Source: Variovorax sp. MHTC-1 (lineage in GTDB: Bacteria; Pseudomonadota; Gammaproteobacteria; Burkholderiales; Burkholderiaceae_C). From it: 64,000 nt of DNA. The notes beneath the pieces are model-generated. The model saw only the letters and a program-made list of their open reading frames with translations, did no database searches and was not told the origin of the DNA. Both the position numbers and the translations under genes were made by a program. Positions within the stretch are counted from its first letter, which is position 1, and every line of letters begins with the position of its first letter. The stretch covers positions 48,433 through 112,432 of the forward strand of contig NZ_RWKI01000015.1 in assembly GCF_003984645.1 (NCBI RefSeq), written 5' to 3'. Shown piece after piece: positions 49,588 through 57,300 of this stretch.

Positions 49588-51778
49588 TGAAGTAATCTCC
49601 TGATTTATTTTGATTTCTCTCCACTCGACCGCCAAAGAATGGTTTTCCGTCGTTAGCTCTTCGAGCCAAAAATTCATCGAGCTTTGGGTTTGCAAGATAT
49701 CCGGTATCGACTTTGGCACTAGTGGCGCCCTGCGATTTAACGTAAGAAACCAATTTCTGAATGTCAGAGGCACTTATCTCCATCGTAAGATCAATCCGAA
49801 CCGTGGCCACGCCGTCGACGATGACGATCTTGCCAAGATCAACCCCAAGCCGCGTCGCCTCAGCCGTAGGAACTCGTGCACCAATACCTGGCGGGGCGAT
49901 TGCAGAAGAGTTCCCTGCATTTCCCACATTGCTGGCTGTGGCCCCGATAAGCGCACCGCCGAACGCGTCCTTCATACTGATGCCATCACCTGCTGCTTGG
50001 GAGGCCCGCGCCACGTAGGAATTGAGACCAATTAGATCAGCTTGGTCGGTGGTGACCCCTCTGGCCTTCATATCAGACCGCACTGCCTGCAGTTGCACCA
50101 GCGATCCGACTGCGCACGTCGTATCGCCCACCGCACACTGATCGAAGGCCTTCATGGCGTTGATCGCCGTGATCGTCGTCTCCGCGCGATCGCTCACCAG
50201 TCGGTCATAACGCTTGTTGACATCGTCGACGCAACCCTTCGCCCCTCGGCACGCCTCGATGTTGCGGTCCTTGGCCTGTTGCTCTTGCGGGTTCAGCCCA
50301 CCAACGTTCCGCGGATCGATCGCGTTCAAGCGATCCAGGCGTTGATCGGCTTCGGTGTAGTTGAACAACGTCGCCGTCTGAGCGTTGCGAAGCAGCTCGA
50401 GCGCGCGGGTGTACTCGCCATCGGCATTGTTCGCAACTGCCTGCTCCGTGGCTTGCAAGGACGCCCTCGCGGGATCGTCATCCCGCTTGCCCGCAGCACA
50501 ATGCACGAGATAGCAGGCCGCGTCCGTGAGTTGCTGCTCCAGCACCGGATCACCGTTCGCCAACTGCTTGATCTTGGCCTTCTCGTTTTCGTGCAGAAGA
50601 CGGTTGTTGACGGTGGCGTTGTGAGTCACCATCGCGCCCAAGCCTGCGTTCCCCGTGGCCGCGCCGACTGCGGCTCCCAACATGGTGGAGGCAGCCGTCA
50701 GCAGTTGATTGAACTCTTGGTTGGGTGTTCCATCCCTGTTGTAGCGATTGATGCCCTCGTCCTTGAGGATTTGTTCCAACTGCGGCATCAGGGCTTCATT
50801 CAGCGCACCGGCAACGGCGCCCGTCAACGCACTTCCGTCTCCGACCCTGGCCTGGATGGCCCCCGACAGCGCGTGCAATGCAATCTTCGGTGCGCTGCCC
50901 TCGGCCCAGCCCTGCCTCTGCGCCACATCGCCGATGACGTTGTCGATCACGCTGCCCACCAGCTGCGCTGCGCGCTGCCGATCCTGCGCTTCCTGCTGCA
51001 GCCTGGGGATCTCCTTGGCCTGCTGCAGGGTCAGCGTGTTGACCAGCGCGCCGTTGGCCGTCTCCGAGTCTCTTGAGGTGAGGGTCGCGACGTTGACGTT
51101 GCTCTTGTCATCGACCTCCTTGACGCCGGTGCCCACGATCTTGATGGTGCCCGGGCTGATGACGCTCAGGGTCTGGCTGGTCTGGTCGTTGTTGCCGGGC
51201 AGGCCCCTGCCGCCGTTGAGGTTGGCCAGCGCGGTGCTGGTCACGCTGCGCGCGGCGTTGGTGGCGGCGCTGGTTCCGGCGCTGTAGGCGTTCGCACCCG
51301 AACTGACGCTCACGCTGACGCTCGTGCTGCTCGAGTTCGTTCGCTGCTTGTTCTCCAGGTCGCTGGTGGTCAGGCTGCCGGTGGTGAAGCTGTTCTTGTC
51401 GATGGGCGCGGTGCTGGTGATGGCGCCGCCCTTCAAGTCGGTGTTGCCCTTGACGGTGATGTCGAAGCCGCCATTGCCTGCAACGATGCCGCTCTGGCCG
51501 GTGGCGCTGCGGTAGTTGTGGTTGACTCTCTGCTTGGAGTAGTCGACCGTGGCCGAGACGAACTCGCCGAAGCAGATGGGCGGGATGCACAGGCTGACGT
51601 TGACGCCGCCGCTGCTTTGCTGGCTCGCGTACTCGGTGCGGTCCTGCAGGCTCTCGATGTTGAGGTTGCCGCCGATGTCGGCCTTGACCGTGTCGCCGGC
51701 CACCTGCGCGCCTCGCATGTTGAGGTCGCCGCCGCTCTTGATCTTCAGGGTGTCGGTGGCGGTGACGAGGGTGTTTAG
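49577..51778 (-). CDS. Displaced CdiA C-terminal module with unrecognised toxin
   Basis: From the join near 51778 it reads TLVTATDTLKIKSGGDLNMR, then the shared pre-toxin region (CIPPICFGEFVSATVDYSKQ; KIALHALSGAIQARVGDGSA) up to THNATVNNRLLH near 50600, a variant of the NNYLKH boundary. Past this it is unique, with Cys pairs (CGAKGCVDDVN-like CRGAKGCVDDV) and a tip ending VDLGKIVIVDGVATVRIDLT, ISASDIQKLVSYVKSQGATS, GKPFFGGRVE and DYFIVY. I do not recognise the toxin. ATG at 51718 is the first ATG, but no signal sequence exists, so it is a silent cassette or a donor. It ends overlapping the next immunity gene. Confidence 0.65.
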   Translation of the reverse strand, partial: LNTLVTATDTLKIKSGGDLNMRGAQVAGDTVKADIGGNLNIESLQDRTEYASQQSSGGVNVSLCIPPICFGEFVSATVDYSKQRVNHNYRSATGQSGIVAGNGGFDITVKGNTDLKGGAITSTAPIDKNSFTTGSLTTSDLENKQRTNSSSTSVSVSVSSGANAYSAGTSAATNAARSVTSTALANLNGGRGLPGNNDQTSQTLSVISPGTIKIVGTGVKEVDDKSNVNVATLTSRDSETANGALVNTLTLQQAKEIPRLQQEAQDRQRAAQLVGSVIDNVIGDVAQRQGWAEGSAPKIALHALSGAIQARVGDGSALTGAVAGALNEALMPQLEQILKDEGINRYNRDGTPNQEFNQLLTAASTMLGAAVGAATGNAGLGAMVTHNATVNNRLLHENEKAKIKQLANGDPVLEQQLTDAACYLVHCAAGKRDDDPARASLQATEQAVANNADGEYTRALELLRNAQTATLFNYTEADQRLDRLNAIDPRNVGGLNPQEQQAKDRNIEACRGAKGCVDDVNKRYDRLVSDRAETTITAINAMKAFDQCAVGDTTCAVGSLVQLQAVRSDMKARGVTTDQADLIGLNSYVARASQAAGDGISMKDAFGGALIGATASNVGNAGNSSAIAPPGIGARVPTAEATRLGVDLGKIVIVDGVATVRIDLTMEISASDIQKLVSYVKSQGATSAKVDTGYLANPKLDEFLARRANDGKPFFGGRVERNQNKSGDYFIVY

Positions 51779-51817
51779 CGCATGTGCCGCAACGTGCCTT
51801 CGGATAGCTTGCCCGTA

Positions 51818-51907
51818 TCAAACTTCCTTGAAAACACGGAGCGCGGTGGAGACATCGGATAGAACGCCACCGGCGTCCATCAGATCGAAAAATTCACACC
51901 CCCACAT
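51818..51907 (-). other. Short ORF overlapping the end of the type-43-like immunity gene
   Basis: ATG at 51907 overlaps the immunity stop and codes for 29 residues starting MWGCEFFDLMDAGGVLSDVS and ending in ALRVFKEV. The related spacer at 43973-44088 has a 3-base difference here (LMDAGG against LNARG) that keeps the frame, but its ATG has become ACG. It may be a real small peptide, or the former C terminus of the immunity protein after a frameshift. Confidence 0.25.
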
Positions 51908-52343
51908 TTCGCTTCAATCTAGAAATCCTCTGACGAACACCCTGCGCCCAACTTTTTCTAATAACCAAATCCTTCAATACATCGTCGAGTGCTGGGATTT
52001 CTCTCGCGTTGTCACCAATCCAGTCCAATGCTTTTGAAGCCCAGTAGTCTGACCCAGGGTAATTTAACGCACTAGACAACAACAACGCTTCCGGGAATTT
52101 TTCGCGCCATTTTGAGACGACGAGAAATTGCTCAATATTTTTATAAAACCATGCGCGGCTGTATTCAAGGAGCGGCAGCAAAAAAGCACAGTCGCCGTGA
52201 TTTTCGATTAATTTGACTCTTCCGCTCACTCGAATTACCCATCCGTCGAGCGAATGAACACCCAGCCAAACCTTGCCTTGCCCCATTTCCGCGATCCAGC
52301 ACCACGGAGGCTCGTCAATTTCAGTAGAAAAGAAGCTAATCAT
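51894..52343 (-). CDS. Immunity protein for type-43-like toxin, copy B (with toxin)
   Basis: A 149-residue protein starting MISFFSTEIDEPPWCWIAEM. Its ATG at 52343 shares a base with the toxin stop (TGATG), so toxin and immunity are tightly coupled here. The middle (ENHGDCAFLLPLLEYSRAWF) and the helical C terminus (DDVLKDLVIRKSWAQGVRQR) match copy A at 44089. The function as antidote is inferred from position. No Pfam-type family is recognised by eye. Confidence 0.75.
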   Translation of the reverse strand: MISFFSTEIDEPPWCWIAEMGQGKVWLGVHSLDGWVIRVSGRVKLIENHGDCAFLLPLLEYSRAWFYKNIEQFLVVSKWREKFPEALLLSSALNYPGSDYWASKALDWIGDNAREIPALDDVLKDLVIRKSWAQGVRQRISRLKRNVGV

Positions 52344-53330
52344 CAATTACCCCACGATTGATGGTCCACAGGCCTATTCGCTCGACCACTTAGCCATTTT
52401 TGAAAATCTGCTCGAATTTCCGGCGTCCAATTCTGCCCATAGTGCCCACTATTTTCATTGGTATAAAACTCTCCATTTGGCCCCCTTTGCATAGTGCCAC
52501 CAACTACTTTACTCTCATTCGCGCCGATTGAACGTGCAAGTTGCTCATGTGCAGATCCGTCAAATTGCCCTCGTGCAGGCTTCCCGGCAGCGAATGTCCT
52601 TGTTGCCGGGTCATACACGAATTCTGTGCCTCCGCCACGCGGATAGTAATTTTGAAGGGCCGTTACTGGGGTATCGTCGGTAATTCCGATAACTCCGCGC
52701 GCCGGCCCCGAACCTGCCCACGGCCGAGCATTTGGCGGTGGAACAATTTCTTCCGCAATCTGCTTGCCACTCTTGCCCGTTACCTTGATACCACCCGGCA
52801 AGATCACCGCGCCCGCGACATCGATGAACGTGCCAGCACGGAAGTTCTGAAGGTCTTTGGCTTCCTGCGGCGTCAAGTAGGCTAGTTCAGATGGGCTGCC
52901 GTAAGTTGTGCCCAGCGTGCTCTGAGCGATGCTCGCCAGCTCTTCGAGGTTGGTCCGGTACTTCTCCAGCAACTGCTTGATGTTGTTGGACTCCTCTGGC
53001 GTGTATTGATTGAGGCCCTTGCCGGTGCCGTTCTTCGCAAGTTCGGCGAGGTCGGCCTGCATCTCCGCGATGTTGGCGCGGCACGCCTGTGCGCCGCCGT
53101 TGATGCAACTGTCCTGGATCTGCGCATTGCGATCCTGGCTCACCTTGTCCCACTTGGCTTCGATCTTCGTCCGACACTCGTCTGTGGCGCAGGCCTTGAG
53201 CTCCGCATCCTTCTTCACCAGCTCTGCATGCTTGAGGTAGTTGTTCACCGTCGCGTTGTTGGCCACGGTGGCACCCAGGCCCGCATCGCCGGTAGCTGCG
53301 CCAACTGCCGTCCCCAGCAAGGTCGATCCG
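52343..53330 (-). CDS. Displaced CdiA C-terminal module with type-43-like toxin
   Basis: The cdiA-like part begins at GSTLLGTAVGAATGDAGLGA (near 53330), passes the boundary ATVANNATVNNYLKH near 53245, then becomes unique: a Cys-containing helical region, TFIDVAGAVILPGGIKVTGK and a toxin tip with GGGTEFVYDPATRTFAAGKP, SAHEQLARSIGANESKVVGG and NENSGHYGQNWTPEIRADFQ, which resembles polymorphic toxin type 43. Upstream of 53330 it is fused out of frame to a piece of cdiA FHA-2 (53332-53460), so no proper N terminus exists. The frame stays open to an ATG at 53533 but those residues are noise. It is probably a silent toxin cassette. Confidence 0.65.
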
Positions 53331-53456
53331 GTACGCCGTGTGCCGCGGCGCCAGGCCGGGCTGGAAGCCGAAGGTCTTGTTCGCGTGGGTGCCGACGGAG
53401 CTGGAGCCAATGCTGCGGACGTCCTCTGCGGGAGCATTGGCGCGAGGCGCTTCCGA
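53331..53456 (-). pseudogene. Short cdiA FHA-2 fragment joined to the type-43 module
   Basis: About 125 bases match the cdiA stretch coding for VGTHANKTFGFQPGLAPRHT (main copy near 57570-57640) and the same extra bases seen at 45107-45180. The junction with the pre-toxin part is at 53330/53331 and shifts the frame. It is near identical to the 45025-45155 copy, so the CPCC gene and this scrap were copied together. Confidence 0.75.
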
Positions 53457-53729
53457 TTATTTCCCAGAAGCCAAGCCGGCCTCTTCCAACTGTCGAACAG
53501 GGTTCCAATTAGTAGATGACGGCAAATATTCACTCCACCATTTCATCCCGCCATTCACCCATTTTTCGCGCAAAACGGAATGAGAAACTTCAGAATCATC
53601 ATATCCAAATTCTGTCCCGCAACATGGACAGATGCTATACGTGGCGCATCCAAAACTGTCATATGGAGCCTCATTAAGGTCTGGATAACCACATACAGGA
53701 CACATAAATGACAATGATTTATTGAGCAT
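53457..53729 (-). CDS. CPCC cysteine-rich immunity protein, copy B (toxin lost)
   Basis: 90 residues starting MLNKSLSFMCPVCGYPDLNE, one residue different from copy A at 45153 by eye. Both zinc-ribbon-like Cys pairs are kept. Its ATG overlaps the stop of a toxin-tail remnant by the same 11 bp as in copy A, but that tail is not the HFARHG toxin of copy A. The intact frame suggests it may still give protection although its toxin is gone. Confidence 0.72.
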   Translation of the reverse strand: MLNKSLSFMCPVCGYPDLNEAPYDSFGCATYSICPCCGTEFGYDDSEVSHSVLREKWVNGGMKWWSEYLPSSTNWNPVRQLEEAGLASGK

Positions 53730-53865
53730 TAATCAAGTCGCACTGCTGTGGCCGCTTTTTCTTAGAAAACGGGGTGTTAAGCTTGATCAACCCATCAGGT
53801 TGAATCATCCCTCCATGACCGGACCCATTGCGGCGGCGGAACTTATCGGAAATTAAGACTCTCCG
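53719..53865 (-). pseudogene. Tail remnant of another toxin before CPCC copy B
   Basis: An open stretch of 48 codons after an in-frame TAA (53866-53868) reads RRVLISDKFRRRNGSGHGGM, then IQPDGLIKLNTPFSKKKRPQ and ends QCDLINAQ. Its stop overlaps the CPCC start just as in the 45415/45425 pair, and both end in NAQ, but the rest differs. It looks like the last part of a different toxin variant. The bases 53866-54018 upstream hold no gene that I can support. Confidence 0.55.
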
Positions 53866-54018
53866 TTACCATCCAAGATTTCCTTGCTTTCTAACAAACT
53901 TGGAATCTCAACCACGTACTGTTCCATATTTCCAGTCGCCTGAGGCACGCGCGGCCGATCTTTCAATGCCGAGCGCAAAACTCATAGGTACCGCAATGGA
54001 TCGCTGGCCTGACGTCGA

Positions 54019-54372
54019 CTACGTGATTGCCCTTGGTATTCGACCGACATCTCCGTTCCCACCATAAGGACTCGCAGCCAAATACCAAATAAGGTAGTTA
54101 GCCCCATCCCATGCGCTTGAAAAGAAGGCTGGAGCACATCTTTTCCCTCGCTCGGCAATATAGAACACCCACATACCGTTTTCATCATGAAAGCACACAA
54201 CCCCATCATCACCGGCATCAGGCATCCCAATCACACAATCCTGAGCTGAAATGGAAAGTCTTTGGAGTTCGCGACGAATTGCGCCATAGACAGTCTCGCG
54301 CAGCGATTCGAGCTCCTGAGCCGCCATCCCACCTAATTGATATCTCTTATCCAACAAGAAACCAGTCATCAT
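54019..54372 (-). CDS. cdiI: CdiI, probable immunity protein for the TNT toxin
   Basis: A 117-residue protein whose ATG at 54372 overlaps the cdiA stop (ATGATGA), the normal cdiA-cdiI link. It starts MMTGFLLDKRYQLGGMAAQE; a second ATG directly follows and could also be used. The middle reads DCVIGMPDAGDDGVVCFHDE and WVFYIAERGKRCAPAFFSSA, and the end YLAASPYGGNGDVGRI. I do not recognise a family. Neutralising the TNT NADase is the likely job, based on position only. Confidence 0.75.
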   Translation of the reverse strand: MMTGFLLDKRYQLGGMAAQELESLRETVYGAIRRELQRLSISAQDCVIGMPDAGDDGVVCFHDENGMWVFYIAERGKRCAPAFFSSAWDGANYLIWYLAASPYGGNGDVGRIPRAIT

Positions 54373-57300
54373 TTCACCTTGATGTATTCATACTTAAGCA
54401 AGTCATTTACGGTTGCAGCTCGGCCATCGACCTCGGGAATTCTGAATTGATATTGATATCCTCCTCCAGGCTGATCAAAGGCTGGGGCGATGACGGATCT
54501 CTCGCCATTAATCGGCCGGAGTATTTCGTACTCTGCATAGCCGTTTGCTTTTGAGCCGGGGCCAAGGGCGCGTTGCTCATAGGGTGTGCCCGCAGGAGAA
54601 AAGAACGAGCCAAAGCGACTGCCAAATCTATCAAGTGTTCCAGTCTCAAGGGTTACGGCTTGAGTAGTTCCAGGCACAGCGCCATTGTTCGGGGCCATCC
54701 TTGACCAATCCCACTCGCCCCCTTTTCGTGGCGAGTTGGCCATTCTGTAGGGGTCGTATTGCTGATAGTCGTCTGCGCGTGCATTTAGTTCAATTTTCAG
54801 CTTGTCCGCTGCTTGCTGCTCAGCCGTAACCGCCGCCCTGGACTCGACTTGCTTGACGATGCCTGCATAACCCACTTGCCCCAACTTGGCCGTCACCGCC
54901 GTAGCTACACCCCCGAGAGCCAGCGCGTCCACCAGCGCCTCGCCCTTCACCTGCGGATCATCGCTTGCGAGCCTGTTCTTCAACTCCGCCGGCAAGCCCG
55001 CAATGCCTTGTGCGAGTGACACTGCGGTATCGGTCAACCCGTTGTTGAGGATCGCCGTCGTCAATTCGTACGCCGCAATGCCGCTGCCCGCCACCAGCCC
55101 GGCTGGCGTGATCTTGCTCAGGCCCTTGCCGATGCCGGCCAGATAGTTGGCGTTGTCCCTGCAAGCCTGCGTCGTGCACTGCCGCTGATCAAGACCGTTG
55201 CGGATGATGGTCTGCGCGTTGGTCTCGAGGTTCAGGATACGGCCCACATCTGCCGGATCCATGCCTGCGCCGATGAGATCCTGGATGGCACCGTAGCCTT
55301 TGCGATATTCGGCCTTGAGTTCGTCGCAGTTGTTCGTGGCTCTGCAGTTCAGCAGCTCGATGTCGTTGGCCGTACTGACTCGGTAAGCATCGTCGATGGC
55401 CTTGTCCTTGCACACCGTATCTGCGCCGCAGTCCTTGATTTTCTTGGCGAGCTTGTCGACATCCTTGTGCTTGAGATAGTTGTTCACCGTCGCGTTGTTG
55501 GCCACGGTGGCACCTAGCCCCGCATCGCCGGTGGCCGCACCGACTGCAGCACCCAGCAAGGTCGATCCGGCCGTCAGCAGGCTATCGAAGGCCTGCTTCT
55601 TCTGCGCTTTCTGTTCCCGCGTCAGCGCTGGATCCTCGTAGTCGTACCCGTTCTTCTTCAAGTACTCCACCAGCACGGGCAGCATCGCCTCGTTGATCGC
55701 ACCCGCCGTGGCCCCCACCAGCACGCTGCCGTCGCTCACCCTGGCCTGGATGACCCCCGCCAGCCCATGCAGGACGATCTTCTCGGTCGAGCCGTCCGCC
55801 CACGCAGTGACCACCCTCGGTGCCTCGCCTGCTGCGGTGGCCCGCTGGTTCTCCTGCTCCTGCGCCTGCCGATTCAGCGAGTGGCTCACATCCCCGATGA
55901 CGTTGTCGACCACGCTGCCCACCAGCTGCGCTGCGCGCTGCCGATCCTGCGCTTCCTGCTGCAGCCTGGGGATCTCCTTGGCCTGCTGCAGGGTCAGCGT
56001 GTTGACCAGCGCGCCGTTGGCCGTCTCCGGGTCTCGGGTGGTGAGGGTTGCGACGTTGGTGTTGCTCTTGTCATCGACCTCCTTGACGCCGGTGCCCACG
56101 ATCTTGATGGTGCCCGGGCTGATGACGCTCAGGGTCTGGCTGGTCTGGTTGGTGTTGCCGGGCAGGCCCCTGCCGCCGTTGAGGTTGGCCAGCGCGGTGC
56201 TGGTCACGCTGCGCGCGGCGTTGGTGGCGGCGCTGGTTCCGGCGCTGTAGGCGTTCGCCCCCGAACTGACGCTCACGCTGACGCTCGTGCTGCTCGAGTT
56301 CGTTCGCTGCTTGTTCTCCAGGTCGCTGGTGGTCAGGCTGCCTGTCGTGAAGCTGTTCTTGTCGATGGGCGCGGTGCTGGTGATGGCGCCGCCCTTCAAG
56401 TCGGTGTTGCCCTTGACGCTGATGTCGAAGCCGCCATTGCCCGCGACGATGCCGCTCTGGCCGGTGGCGCTCCGGTAGTTGTGGTTGACTCTCTGCTTGG
56501 AGTAGTCGACCGTGGCCGAGGCGAGCTCGCCGTAGCAGATGGGCGGGATGCACAAGCTGACGTTGACGCCGCCGCTGCTTTGCTGGCTCGCGTACTCGGT
56601 GCGGTCCTGCAGGCTCTCGATGTTGAGGTTGCCGCCGATGTCGGCCTTGACCGTGTCGCCGGCCACCTGCGCGCCTCGCATGTTGAGGTCGCCGCCGCTC
56701 TTGATCTTCAGGGTGTCGGTGGCGGTGACGAGGGTGTTGTCGTAGCGGACCTCGTTGCCGGTCGACTTGCCCTGGTTGCTGCCGGCGTTGACCTGGATGC
56801 TGAAGCCGTTCTGCGAGCCGAAGCCGAAGGTGACGCCGCCGCCGAAGGAACGGCCGGAGCTGTTGCCCGCGGTGGCGGCGGTGTTCTGGGCGGCGAGCAG
56901 GTTGATGTCGCGCTTCGCGTCCAGGCTGATGTCGCGCGCCTGCAGCTTGGCGCCGGTCATGTTGATGTCGGTCTCGCGCGCAGTGATGTCGATGCTGCCG
57001 GCCTGGATGTTGGTGCCGCGCTGGGTGGTGGCGCTCTCCGCGCTCGCCGAGCGTTGCTTGCTGCGCTGCTCGCTCACGCTCACGCCGAAGGCGGCGCCGG
57101 CGGGGTCGCCGCTCGCCCCGGGCGCGCTCAGGCCCTGGATGCCCTGGCCCAGCGCGCCGTCGGTGGCGAGCTTGTAGGCGTCGTAGCCGGCCTTCAGGGC
57201 CAACGCGCCTTGCAAGCGGCTGTCGTCGGTGTTCTTCGACTCCTGCGCCATGTCGTAGGCGCGCGTGATGGCGCCGCCGACCGTGCCGGTCAGCTGCGCG

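Noticed and set aside
43020..54020. Insertion sequences as the cause of the cdiA duplications
   Set aside because: No transposase ORF or terminal inverted repeats were seen at any junction; homologous or illegitimate recombination between cdiA copies explains the joins.
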